DNA of 64,000 nucleotides. Origin: Buddleja alternifolia. Lineage: Eukaryota > Streptophyta > Magnoliopsida > Lamiales > Scrophulariaceae. Position 1 is the stretch's first letter, and each line of letters begins with the position of its first letter. The notes under the pieces are model-generated. The model was given only the letters and a program-made list of their open reading frames with translations, was not told the DNA's origin and ran no database searches. Shown here in pieces: positions 34,301 through 45,299 of the stretch. The translations under genes were made by a program, and so were the position numbers. The stretch spans positions 35,958,423-36,022,422 of the forward strand of contig CM033394.1 in assembly GCA_019426215.1 (NCBI GenBank), given 5' to 3'.

Positions 34301-36582
34301 TGTCTGTTCATTGAGATTTAAACCCGTTCTATAATCCCTGCGCTGGTTAACAATTAGAGAGTTCTAGTTTCCCTGCTTGAAGGATGAGAATGTAGTTGCT
34401 TTTAAAAGATTTATCTACTGAGTTTTGGCCGCTAAGGATAATAGGAATTATCATTGTACTTGTTTAATTTTACCCACATGTGTATTTGTTGACTTGTTCT
34501 TCCTTAGTACTGTTCGTGATGGGAAACTTTTTTGCTCTTTCAGTCAAGCCATTCACGCAGTTTTATTTTAGTAAGACTCCCATGATGTCAGTTGCACATT
34601 TCAATGACTACACTCCTGGTTCCTCGATTCATATTTCTACACTTGTAGAACTAATAAAACAGCTAAAGAAGTTTTAGATTGTTTCCACGAGAAAGAGAAA
34701 TGTTCCCTCAAGCTGGTCTTCCCTCTTTGACTAATGAGGAGACAACAACATTAGTCATTGTTTTGGTTGTATTGAGCGCTTTTCTTGGAGTGTGTTTAAA
34801 CTGGTTTGATACGTTGTAAAGTTCGACTATATGTTTTAATTTGTTTCTCAATGTCAACAGTGCAAAACTGTTAAATGCTTTGTGAATGAAAGTTTTGAGT
34901 GACTATGTTTAGGTTGAGAAATAGGTCTTTCAGATGGTGATGCTCAACCTAATGTAAACAAATAACATGCAAGTATTTTTTATTCCGTTGTTACCCAAAA
35001 GCAGGTCAAACTTTTGTCATCTCGAAGAGACCCATGAAGGGACATGGAAGAGAGATGATCCAATTGGGTGTCCCCATTGCTGATCCACCTTCTGAGGATG
35101 AAGCTGCTGCAGGGACTTTTAAAGGCATGTTCTGGAGCTGTCATGCAAATTAGCTAGCCTTTTTCTTTTCTTCTCGGGGTTGGCTGTGTCTATTTGTCAC
35201 CTCTATATCTCTATATTTTCATCATTAAGTATTTTCACCAGGGTTATGAACAAATTTTGCAGAACCGAAAATAGAGCCCATCCCTGAGTCACTGCAGGAT
35301 GTTATTGAACAATTACTTACTGAACAAGTTGTTAGCATCAAGCCAGACTCATGCATTATTGATATCTTTAATGAGGTTGCAAATGATAGTACATCTTTCA
35401 ACTTTTTGATGATCTGTTGTCAGAGCTGGGCAGATCTAATTTGTTTGCCCGCACTTATAGGGTGATCACTCTCAGCCTCATATCTGGCCGCAGTGGTTTG
35501 GAAGGCCTATATGTGTTCTGTTCTTGACGGAGTGTGATATGTCTTTTGGCAAGGTAATGACAGTTGATCATCCTGGAGACTATCGAGGTGCTCTCAAACT
35601 CTCCCTTTCACCCGGGTATTTCAGCTCTTTCTTTCTCCACCATATTTATCCTAAATCCTTTTACTCTATTGTATGTTTAACTGCAATCATGGCTCTGTGA
35701 ATGTTTTTTGCCCCCTCTATAATGGCCCATTGACAATTTATGGAATTTTTATGATAATGTTTAGAGAATGACATTTTCTGTCTCTTACCCTACAACTGTT
35801 GATATTGTTTGGACCAGCATTTAGTATTGGTTTTAAACAACATTTCTTTGTTTATTTCTGGAGTGCAATTTTTCGATTATCTCCTGTTATTTCAATTTCT
35901 ATAATCCCTTTCTATGGACAGATCCATGCTTGTAATGCAAGGTAAATCCACGGATTTCACCCGACACGCCATACCTTCCCTCCGGAAGCAGCGAATGCTT
36001 GTCACTTTCGTCAAATCACAACCCAAGAAAATCACAGCCAGTGATGTTCATCGTTTTCCTTCTGTATCAGCGCCTCCTTCCCATTGGGCACAACCTCCTA
36101 GCAGGTCATCAAATCATATTCGTCCACTGCCTGCAAAACATTATGGTTCTGTTCCACCTGCCCAACGTCATCCCCCATCAAATGGTATCCAACCAATATT
36201 TGTTCCTACACCTGTAACACCAGGCATACCATTTCCTGCACCCGTTGCTCTCCCACCCACTTCTGTTGGATGGACTTCAGCCCCTCCAAGGCATCCTCCT
36301 CCACCTCGCTTGCCTGTCCCTGGCACAGGAGTTTTCCTTCCACCACAGAGTTCCACTAATTCATCAAATCAGACTATATCACCCCTGCCGACTGAAAATG
36401 TTACCGTTGAGACATCAGCTGAGTCAGAGGACAGTTTAGGGAAATCAAATGGAACTCATGATGTTGAAGTTCCAGAGAAAGAGTGTAATGGTGGCATAGA
36501 TGGAACAAGTGGCGGAACAGTTACCGCAGAGGAAGAAAAGCACGAAAATCTTGAGTTGGTCGAATCAGCTGGAGCAGTTTAG
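31312..36582 (+). CDS. ALKBH10B: ALKBH10B-like mRNA N6-methyladenosine demethylase, 8 coding exons
   Basis: Exons: 31312-31858, 33210-33314, 33888-33991, 34083-34200, 35005-35124, 35263-35375, 35461-35615, 35922-36582; phases agree throughout (about 640 residues). Start chosen at MAMQSATV because the upstream ATG at 31291 adds only a low-complexity lead. The N-terminus has [20 protein letters not shown] and CIQQRRCNW; exons 4-5 carry [10 protein letters not shown] and [16 protein letters not shown]. Exon 7 ([16 protein letters not shown]) and exon 8 ([18 protein letters not shown]) hold the Fe(II)/2-oxoglutarate dioxygenase core, and a long Pro-rich tail follows. This is the plant ALKBH9/10 group, nuclear RNA demethylases that affect mRNA stability and flowering. 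Introns 4 and 5 start with GC. The ALKBH10B rather than 10A or 9B assignment is by memory of family sequence. Confidence 0.85.
33459..33874 (+). repeat. Tandem duplication (2 x 208 bp) of exon-like sequence in intron 2
   Basis: Copies 33459-33666 and 33667-33874 differ at only about five or six positions. Each has a TATAG|GAAATGA acceptor-like start and an open frame in the right phase to follow exon 2 ([20 protein letters not shown]...). Each frame ends in TAG after about 50 codons, and there is no good donor in the needed phase. Joining exon 2 directly to 33888 keeps the frame, so I left these copies out of the coding model. Confidence 0.8.
34201..35004 (+). other. GC-AG intron 4 of ALKBH10B-like gene
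   Basis: The exon ends CAAG at 34200 and the intron begins GCAAGT, the consensus for GC donors. It ends AAAAGCAG at 35004. Reading phase and conserved protein sequence across the join fix the site. Intron 5 (35125-35262) also begins with GC (AAAG|GCATGT) and ends TTGCAG. Confidence 0.8.
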
Positions 36583-37334
36583 GTAAAAAAGAGAAATAGG
36601 AAGAGAAGGTTGGAGGGGCATACCTTGACGGATAATGAGTTTAAAGCAAATGTAAAGAGCCGCGAAGAATATCAAGACACTTTCCACTTTGTGCAGGGTA
36701 AAAGGGAGATGAGCAACCTTTTGTCTTTGGAATGCCTTTTATGTCCTGCTACTACTTTTTGTTGTCTTATGTTACTTCACAGTAGCTGAACTCATTTGAG
36801 GATTGGATTAAAACTGTAGTTTCTGTCTCATTACATTTTCAGCTATTTAGTAATGAGGACGACTTTTCTGCTCATTTGCTCTTCTCACCAAGCACGTATA
36901 TGATCTGCGAAATCTTTTACCCATTTTCGGGTTCCGCCAAGCCTCACATAATTACATGCTAGGTGCAATGACGTTTGTTATGTGATTGATTGCTTTTCAG
37001 GTGAATATTTAACACACGACAAGTGTAATTAATTTGTTGTGTGATTGGATGAGGTTAAGCCAAGTCTGGACTATTTGGTTTGCATTCTATAATCCAAAGT
37101 TGAAGTTGGATTTAGAATCATAATCGCAATTTGATGCTAGAAAATTTATCTGCCTAAGATGTAGTAGACCTTAAATAAGTGATTTTACTGAATGATCTTT
37201 GACAAGCAAATTCTTGTCAACCAAATTGAACTTCCTATGTTTTGTTTGCCATGAGACCAACATTTTTCATGCACGACTTTTGTGGTTCTTTTGAATTGAA
37301 AAATTGGTAAAATGGATTTTGGATTGGAAAATAT
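36583..37334 (+). other. 3' UTR of ALKBH10B-like gene and downstream spacer
   Basis: Sequence after the TAG has no further homologous coding. The poly(A) site is not evident; the purine-rich stretch to about 36640 and following T-rich sequence are probably the 3' UTR. Nothing else seen. Confidence 0.4.
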
Positions 37335-37570
37335 AGAATTACACAAACCTCCTCTTGTATAATGTGTAATTACAAATAACTCCCTCATTTTTTTGAAATT
37401 AAATAAAGACTCTCATGCAACATTTTTACAATCATCCGACGTATTTAAAAATTCTTACAATCTCTAAATTTTACAATTAGGTCCCTAAAGGGGTGTTGGA
37501 AATTTTCAAAAAGTGAGGATTTTTTTATAATTACACATTATATGAGGGGGTGATTGTGTAACTATCCCCT
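37335..37570. mobile_element. Short MITE between the two genes
   Basis: Inverted ends share TACACAA, then a C-rich segment and ATAATGTGTAATTA (left about 37355-37373; mirrored near 37525-37550). The flanking direct repeat is AAAATAT (37328-37334 and 37571-37577). About 236 bp, no coding capacity. Confidence 0.6.
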
Positions 37571-38280
37571 AAAATATGATCATGAGTCTTTTGGATATAA
37601 AAATTTATTTTAAAAAACTTTTGTAGTTTTTCGTAAACGTATATATATTATTCCGTATATATATATTTTATGAGTCAGATGTTATGCACCATGTAATTGA
37701 TATAGCATTACCTCAAATTTTTTAATGAAATAACTTGAGACAATCATATGAACCATAAAACTCGATAGAAAAGTATTTTCTTATATTTTTCTCTTCATTT
37801 AATTTTAATTTCTTCTCAAATTTAGGCCTTAATTGGTTGGCATATCACTTCCTGAAATTAATTTTTCAAAGAAAATTCTTTGAAAAATGCATTTGTATGG
37901 CATTCTATCAAGACTAATTCATAAAAAAAAAAAATCTCAAAATTTCTATTTTTATTTTGCAAAATTTTTAAAAAATAGCTAATTTTTGGAAGAAATCTTG
38001 CAAAAAAAAGAAGAAAAAAATTTAGTTTTTTACTATTCATTAATTGATAGTTGACACAAAATGGTTTTATCCGGCTATTCACAACACCGAGAAGCCAATT
38101 AATCACATATTCTAATGCAATATATTCTAATGCAATATAACACAAGGTGCAAAATACAATGCATTTTGCCTAATTTTTTAATGTTTATATCAATGAATTC
38201 CACTAAAACTTATATTTAAAAAATTATATCTAAACGTTAATTCAAACAAAATTTTATTCACGTACATTGAGGGTGCATTA
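37571..38280. other. AT-rich spacer, no gene seen
   Basis: It holds TA-rich runs near 37640-37670 and a duplicated ATATTCTAATGCAATATA at about 38108-38140. No coding or structural feature recognised. Confidence 0.35.
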
Positions 38281-38484
38281 CCGATTATGATGAATCGGGT
38301 TCTGTTTTGTCCATTGGGCCAAACCCATGGTACCAAGTTTGCACCTTTCAAAGTCGGTTTATTTCATTTCAAAAGATTGACCCCAGAGCGCCCTGGCATT
38401 GAAACGACGGCGTATAATTCCTTATTCCACACTTAGTAAATCTCACGAGCTCTCCAGAATTTTTGCTATTAACAACCAGTAGTG
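38281..38484 (+). promoter_or_regulatory. Promoter-like segment cut off from PHF5A-like gene by a transposon
   Basis: TTGGGCCAAACCCAT at 38314-38328 combines a site II element (TGGGCC) and a telo-box-like AAACCC. Both are common in promoters of plant housekeeping genes for ribosome and splicing functions. It is followed by C/T-rich sequence and ends in the target site ACCAGTAGTG. The same ten bases resume at 43986, beside the leader of the PHF5A-like gene, so this segment was next to that leader before the insertion. Function is inferred. Confidence 0.5.
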
Positions 38485-38676
38485 GGGATTTTTGCATTTT
38501 TGGTACCATACTACCTCACATTTTGCACTTTTGGTACCATGGTTCCCGAAAAATGCAAATTTCATACCATACTAACGACTTTTAGTGCAAAAAGGGTACC
38601 AACGTTAGAAAATTGACGGCAGAAGCCACGTGCTCCTCACGTGGCCGTTAAGTTTACGTTTTAGGGGGAATTTTGG
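38485..38676 (+). repeat. Left terminal inverted repeat of MULE
   Basis: It starts GGGATTTTTGCATTTTTGG and contains CACGTGCTCCTCACGTGG (two CACGTG-like G-box cores), also present in the right repeat. Terminal repeats of MULEs bind transposase and often carry promoters; both genes of this element would read inward from such repeats. Confidence 0.9.
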
Positions 38677-38797
38677 CAGCTGCTTGTGATTTTAGAGGGA
38701 AAATTAACCATTTCTCCTACATTAGCCCTAAATTGAGCCTCACCTCTATTTCTCTCTTCACAAAAAAAATCATCAAACCCACAAATCTTCCCAAATA

Positions 38798-39199
38798 ATG
38801 TCTGCTTCATCTTCATCAACAACAACTTCGAAAGGTTCAAAACATGAATGCCACTGCAAGATAGCTGCTGTAATCAAGACTTCTTGGACAAAGAAAAATC
38901 CAGGTAGACGATTCTATGCATGTGAGATAGGAAAATGTTCTTTCTTTGATTGGGAAGATGATCCCATGTGTGCACGATCCAAGGTTATAATTCCTGGATT
39001 ATTGGCAAAAATCAACAAATTGGAAAGTGATTTGGCAAAAATCAACAAATTGGAGGAGGAAATTGCTACTATGCGAAAGAAAGAATTTAAATTGAAGAAG
39101 AAGGATGAGGAAATTAAAAGGTTGGGCAAGAAGAAAAACATGTATTTGATGTTATTGATCATCACTTGGACCTTGGTGATGCTGAAAAATTGGCTTTAA
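38798..39199 (+). CDS. GRF-type zinc-finger protein with coiled coil and C-terminal hydrophobic segment (MULE accessory gene)
   Basis: 133 residues. Residues 18-50 form a GRF zinc finger: CHC, TSWTKKNPGRRFYAC and a CSFFDWEDDP segment. From about residue 65 there is a Lys/Glu/Leu-rich coiled coil with a repeated AKINKLE phrase, then a hydrophobic C-terminus (MYLMLLIITWTLVML) that could be a membrane anchor. Genes of this build are frequent in plant genomes and in MULEs. The ATG lies about 120 bases after the inner edge of the left repeat, so expression is probably driven by the repeat. Zinc and single-stranded nucleic-acid binding are known for GRF domains. Whether it helps transposition is unknown. 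The frame is intact. Confidence 0.7.
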   Translation: MSASSSSTTTSKGSKHECHCKIAAVIKTSWTKKNPGRRFYACEIGKCSFFDWEDDPMCARSKVIIPGLLAKINKLESDLAKINKLEEEIATMRKKEFKLKKKDEEIKRLGKKKNMYLMLLIITWTLVMLKNWL

Positions 39200-39747
39200 G
39201 TCTTCTGTAGAGTGCCTCTGTTTTGGGCTTTTCTGTTGTGTTAAGAAAGGAAGGGGTTTTTTTGTGTTTCTGCTTTGTTAAGAAGTGTAGGGTAGTGTTT
39301 AGTTATATGTTGTAATTTGTAATTGTAATTGGTAATGGTAATTGTGTTGTAATTGATATGTACCCCCTTTTGTAATTGGTAATTATGTTGTCCAATTCAT
39401 TCCACTTTTTTGGTGCAACTCAGGCACTTAATTGCTGTTTGCCAACAACTAACCAACTGTGAAACAAAGTATGATTCAAGACATTATAAAATACTAGACT
39501 TAACTTTGAAACTAAAACAAGAAAGGAATGACTTAAAGAAACATGAATCGCATTCCATAATCGCCATTCAATGGCTCAACCAAAACAATCATCCACAACG
39601 TTTAATATTCCAGTAATCATATACAAAAGATGACAACAGATGCTATTTAGTAACCCCAACCAATCCACCAAAATATATCTATCTTCATAAATAAATGACA
39701 TTCAATTGATCCACAAAACAAAGCCAATCTTCACAAAAAAATTCATA
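39200..39747. other. Spacer between the two MULE genes
   Basis: Convergent 3' ends. It contains GTAATTG-rich sequence (39310-39385) and the probable 3' UTRs and poly(A) signals of both genes. No coding. Confidence 0.5.
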
Positions 39748-42700
39748 TCAATCTTTGGCCTTTTTACCACCATCTTTCTTTGATCCTTTCTTTTTCTTTG
39801 TGGCTGCAACTACAACATTTAAGTTTGTCATCGTGACAAACTTCTTACCATCTTTCATGATGACTGGGACAGATGATGAAGAAGATGCAGCACCACTATT
39901 TCCTCCTGTCTTGGGTGCTGAAACAAACTGATGTTTATGGAAAGTCATAAGAGGTGGTGCTCTGATTTTGACTCTTTGCTCCATATGTGGTGCTGCAATG
40001 GGATAACAGGATGGTGGCAGATTGTGTGCCATAAGACTACTGGAGCCTTTAGCTTGTGATCTTGTTCTTTTTTTTCCCTGTGCCATAAAAGAAGTCATAC
40101 AGTTAGGACAATTAACTTAATAAATGAACATAAACATTTATTTAAGTAAATTATAGCATAAACATAAACTTACAGGTCCAGGCAAGTCCTTATGGACATT
40201 AATTGGTTCACTGCATTTGGATATCAGTGAACTTGGTCTCTTGCTTGCCTGTTTCAAACAAATAAAGAACTCTCAGAAATTTTTGATAAATAACACATAG
40301 ATAATAAAGCAAAAACACAGTAAATAAAGTGACTTACAGTCATTTTAAATCCAGGAGGTGGTGGTGGTGCAGTATCATCATCAGTTTGTGTGAAATGAGG
40401 CACCTCATCTGCAGGTTGGGTCAATTCAACAGGTTGTTCCATTTGAGGCACCTCATTTGCAGGTTGTTCCATTGGAGGCACCTCATTTGCAGGTTGATGT
40501 ATATCATCCTCCATTGGGAATTCCTCAGCAAATTTCTTCCATTGACAGGATGTTCTGTTATGTCCAATTCCTCCACAAAACTTGCAAGTGACCTTCCACT
40601 TCTGTCTTGGCAATCTCACCTGCTTTCTCTTATCTTTCCTGGATTTCCTAACCAACTCATGTGGTTCAAGTCTTCTAGCTTTTGTAGGCCTCCCTCTCTT
40701 CCTTCCAAAGTTTGGTGGAAGTGGTGGGATGTAACCTGTTTTCTCCCACAGTTCAGGCCCATCCATTGGTTTGATTGTTGGAGCATAGACTCTACTAAAA
40801 GTTTCCACAAAGTAGCAATCCTGTACAAAGTCTTCTGGATCAAGAATTTCAGCACTGATTGCACTCATTCCATGTCTACATGGAATCCCACACAAATCCC
40901 ATTTTCTGCAGCTACAACTGTGTGCCTTCAAATCCACTGTGAACCTTGTGTGATCATAACCTTCAACCTCATAGTTTGTTGCATCTGATTTGATAGGAAT
41001 ATAATCAGCTGCTCTTCCCATGTTTTTCTCAACAAGTTTCCTAATTTTGGAACAAATCTTTCTGCCTTCCCATCTCTTTTCAGCCATGTCCCTATTCTTT
41101 TGTAACCTTATCATCAAATACTGCCTAATCCATTCTAACATTGTGAGAATAGGCTTTTCCCTTGCCTCTAAGATATTGGAGTTAAAAGCCTCACAAATGT
41201 TATTTAATAATATATCACACTTAGGGAAGATGTTAAAGTGTGATCTTGACCACTGTGAAGGAGGCTTGTCTTGTAGCCAATCCCATAACTTAGGATCAAG
41301 CTCTCCTATTGCTGCCATTTCCTTATCAAAATCAACCACTGTACTTGCTTTAGCAGCACCCCACAATGCCCTCTTAAATGCCAACCCCTTGAATCCTGCA
41401 GTTTTCATATTCCCATGGAGGTGTCTGATACAAAACCTCTTGTCAGAACCTGGCAAGACCTTCTCAAGTGCAGGCACCAACCCCTTTTGTTTGTCTGATA
41501 TGAATGTGAATGCATCATCTCTCTCTATTTGGAGGTCTTCCCTGAGCAACATCAAAAACCATTCCCATGCCTCTTTGGTCTCACTACCCACAACTGCATA
41601 TGCCAAAGGGTATAAATTGTTGTTTGGGTCAACTGACACAGCTGTGAGCAGTACCCCAGAATGTGGACCCTTTAGATGGCATCCATCTACACCAATTATG
41701 GGTCTGCAGCCAGCAAGGAAACCTTGTTTCAGTGCATAAAAACAAACATAAAACTTATGGAACTTTCTCTGTGCACTAGAACCTTCCTGTACTTCATCAC
41801 TCAAAGCCATGATCACTGTGGATCCAGGATTTTTGGCCCTTAATGCTTGTGCATAATCCCATAACTTGGCATACTGGTCATCAAACTTCCCTTCAATGTC
41901 TTCTAATGCCTTTCTTTTTGCCCTATATGCCTGATATGGTGAGACATTCACCCTTATCTCTCTCATGACATCCTTTCTGAATCCTTTAATGTTTCTTTTA
42001 GGATCAGACCTGAAATGATCAACAAACTTCTTTGAAAGCCACCTGGAGTTGACATTTTTGCAATGATGAGTCCTCCCACACTTGTGTTTAGGGTTATATG
42101 CCCTAATCTGAAAGAGGCCTCATTTTTCACCTTCAATGCATTGAGGTGCCAATTACAGCCATCACCCATACATTTAGCATATACCCTTCTTTGATCATTA
42201 CTGGTTATTTTCAAACTTCTTGCTGTTCTAATTGCATGAGAATGGACAGCTTCTCTAAATTCCTTCTTGGTACTAAATATCAAACCAATGCTGAAAGGGG
42301 GATCAAATTTGTCCTTTGGGTTGAATATAGGGAATGTTCTTTCCATATTCTCAGCATCTGACCCTACATCACTGTCAAACTCATCCCCAGTAGACCCAAA
42401 AATGTCATCTTCATCAGAAGAAGAATGACTTGAAACACTGTCAGTGTTCTCTTCCTGGTTCATATGACTTGGTCCAGTCCATTCTACTTCCTTGTCAATG
42501 TTCTCTTCAAACATGTTGTCATCATTTCCATTCCCCTCACTATCTTCCTCATCCATATTGTAATCACTGTCAAAAAAGTCACTTTCATCATCTACATTCC
42601 CTCCCTCATTTTCATTCTCAACCCTATCATCTACATTCTTCCCCTCATTTGCAGGTTCATTCTGCCTTTCATTTAACCTTTGAAACTCAAAGTCACAATT

Positions 42701-43750
42701 TATATCATCATTGAACCCCTGAATTCCATCAACATTATTAATCCACTCATCATCACTGATTTCAATAACCTTACCCTTACCCTTATCCATATTAGCCCCA
42801 ACATTTTTCTTGCCTTTATCAGTGGCTTTATCCTTCTCAGTGACCTTGCCCTTCCCCTTATCCATATTTCCCTTATCAGTAACAGCCACACTCTTCCCAT
42901 TTCCCTGTTCATTAATAACTACACCCTTACCATTCCTATTTTCATTAATAACCAAACCTTTCTTCTTATTATTAACAACCCCAAATTTGCTTTTACCCTG
43001 ATCATTCACAGTTTCAGGTGTGTTTAAACCTTTTGACATTGCTTCAATGTTCAATGTTTCATCAGTATTTAGATATAAGCTAACTTCATCCCCTTTCCCA
43101 TCAACTAATTGATAAAGATCAGTTCCCAAAATCACCATCCTAAATTTTTTAAATACATCAACTCTATATAACCTTTTGAACCCCAAATAACCCAATTCTT
43201 CACACATCTTATATAAGTAAGACATATTAACATATCTAAGATGCACATAATCAAAAACACTCACATTACCCCCTATATATTGTGCAGGAGGTCCAGTAGC
43301 AAATGTACCTCCATGATGTATCCTAAAGGTCATAATACGTGGACTAGGGCCTGAAAAAACAGAAAACCAAACAAAATAACAAGGTCCCCATGTCAATTTT
43401 TTGTCTGTCAAAGCAAAAACAAGTGCCTCTGAAACCATAAATAACTCATTGACTTTAACACTAACACTAAAAGACACAAATCACATGAATAAAGAACCCT
43501 AAACAGTACAAACAAAGACTATCCACAAAAAAGTTCAAATCATACCATATACAGGGGCCTTAACATGGTTAAACTTAGTGGGCCTCAACATTTTCGTTGC
43601 CAAATCACTGCTCCCGTAAATGCTTAATGTCGATTCTTGAAGTGGAGGGTAAATCGAAGAACAATGGGTGGAATGGTGTTGGGGATAAGGGTTTTGGAAA
43701 GGGAAGTTGTGAGGAGCTTTTATTTTTGGAACTGAATTGTGAGAGGCCAT
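39748..43750 (-). pseudogene. MULE transposase gene (mudrA-like), four exons, one missing base
   Basis: Exons in coding order: 43750-43546, 43350-40338, 40248-40174, 40077-39748. All junctions are GT-AG and in phase. Near 42110 one base is missing in exon 2, so the frame of 43350-42110 leaves the frame of 42110-40338; otherwise the protein would be about 1200 residues. Exon 2 starts with the N-terminal MULE domain (FRIHHGGTF) and continues with an acidic, Lys/Gly/Asn-rich linker and a DNA-binding region with CMGDGCNWHLNA. The catalytic DDE domain carries IIGVDGCHLKG and FISDKQKGL. A SWIM finger (CSCRKWDLCGIPCRHG) and a CCHC knuckle (CKFCGGIGHNRTSC) follow. It excises and inserts the element. 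The first exon is supported by phase match only. Confidence 0.88.
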
Positions 43751-43793
43751 TTTATGTTTTCAGCCAAAGCCTAAAGCACGTGACTCTCACGTT

Positions 43794-43985
43794 CCAAAAT
43801 TCCCCCCAAAACGTAAACTTAACGGCCACGTGAGGAGCACGTGGCTTCTGCCGTCAATTTTCTAACGTTGGTACCCTTTTTGCACTAAAAGTCGTTAGTA
43901 TGGTATGAAATTTGCATTTTTCGGGAACCATGGTACCAAAAGTGCAAAATGTGAGGTAGTATGGTACCAAAAATGCAAAAATCCC
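43794..43985 (-). repeat. Right terminal inverted repeat of MULE
   Basis: Inverted copy of 38485-38676 with about one mismatch (an A/G near the inner end). It lies directly upstream of the transposase start and, on the other side, 10 bp from the leader region of the PHF5A-like gene. Confidence 0.9.
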
Positions 43986-43992
43986 ACCAGTA

Positions 43993-44036
43993 GTGTGTAT
44001 ATATATATATATATATATACATACATACATACCCCT
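43993..44036. repeat. TA and CATA microsatellite
   Basis: GTGTATATAT...TACATACATACATACC, beginning at the end of the MULE target duplication and just before the presumed leader of the PHF5A-like gene. It may act as a TATA-type core promoter after the insertion; this is inference. Confidence 0.6.
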
Positions 44037-44349
44037 TCTTCACTCGCCCCTGTTCCTAAGAAAATCTTGGAAGCTAGCGTTCAAACTTTGCCAAATAGTA
44101 TTCAGGTATGACGCTGAATTCAGCTTAATCACACACACCCACACTGTTAATAAACGTGGTAATGGAGATCCACGGAGACCTATTGGAGGGGGTTCGATGA
44201 AACGTCGTCGTTTGCCACGTTGTCGAGCCGCCTCTCCTCCGCCGTTCTCAATCTCTCCACACACTTTCTGCTTACATTTGTTTTTTCTTTTTTCTTTATG
44301 TAATTTTTAGGTTTATTATAAGCTTCTGAAGGAGGACTCTTGCTTTGAG
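44037..44349 (+). other. 5' UTR exon of PHF5A-like gene (predicted)
   Basis: C/T-rich leader-like sequence ending TTTGAG before a GTAAGG donor at 44350. The partner acceptor is TATAG at 46531-46535, so the intron is about 2.2 kb. A leader intron is usual for small plant splicing-factor genes. The transcription start is not visible and could lie before the MULE. Confidence 0.5.
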
Positions 44350-45299
44350 GTAAGGGTTTTATTGTTTATTTTGGGCATATTCGTTGTAGTTTTAACAGTT
44401 AATTAAGGTAATGAAAAAATGCATTTTTTTTTTCTGATAACTTTAGTTGTCATTGATTTTGAATTGAATTTTGTGTCTTAATTTATTATTGTGTTTTCAC
44501 TTCTTGGAGTGTGTATTTTGGAACTGAGAAGTTTCGATATGTTACCTTGGGTGCTTTTGGTGTCTGATTTCGATTTAAATATCTATAGATTTGTAATTTA
44601 GGCAACATTCTTGAGAGTCTGGGCATTTGAAAGTCCACAACCTTAGTAAAACACAATTTTTCTTTTCAGAAGAAGTATTATAAATTGCATAAATTCAATA
44701 CGCATGGTGGAAGTGTGACCGTAATGTAATATATAACTGGAGATGTATATTGCTCTTAACTTGTATGTTACAGCAGATGCTTGGCATTGATGTGCAACCA
44801 AAGTTTTCTGAACTCCCCTTCTTTTTTGGGGAAGAAAAACTTATGAAGAGGATCCATCACACTTTTCTCACTTTCGAGATTGATGTTGATATTTGTCTAT
44901 AAAGCTATTGTGTTTTAATTATATCTAGATGTATATCCTACTTCCAATGAGAAAAAGGACCTTTATGATGTCGGGTTTAGTCTTTTGTAAGCTGCATGAA
45001 CCATTGTCTTCCGTTTGTAAGACTTCCACTGTGACCATAACTTTGTTGTGAAGGTACTGTTAATTTCGAGTATTGATTATAAGGCAGCATTTGGTTGACG
45101 GATTGGGTTAAGTCAGGATTATAAATTGGTGATGTGCTGTGTCAGCATTGTTATCTTTAGATATATTATTTTTGTCACGACCTATAGTGTGCAGTTAAGT
45201 TTGTACCATCTTTATGGGTAAACATGAATATCACCATTTTATGCGTATAGTACTGGAAGATGGATCCACGTTAGGCATTTAATTGTGAACTTAGCTAAT

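Larger units (their letters stand above)
38485..43985. mobile_element. Mutator-like element (MULE), nearly intact and recent
   Basis: 5501 bp with 192-bp terminal inverted repeats (38485-38676 and 43794-43985) that differ at about one base. It is flanked by the 10-bp direct repeat ACCAGTAGTG (38475-38484 and 43986-43995); a 9-bp duplication is contained in it. It carries two genes: a GRF zinc-finger protein on the plus strand and a spliced transposase on the minus strand. Near-identical ends mean that the insertion is young. Confidence 0.95.

Noticed and set aside
40329..41739. Two plus-strand ORFs of 219 and 239 codons
   Set aside because: They lie opposite the MULE transposase catalytic exon and have no protein-like motifs.
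42430..43027. Plus-strand His/Ser/Ile-rich ORFs
   Set aside because: Shadows of the acidic, low-complexity linker of the transposase.
43993..44310. ORF starting in the TA/CATA microsatellite as a gene
   Set aside because: The first part is microsatellite translation and the rest is leader-like sequence without homologous coding.
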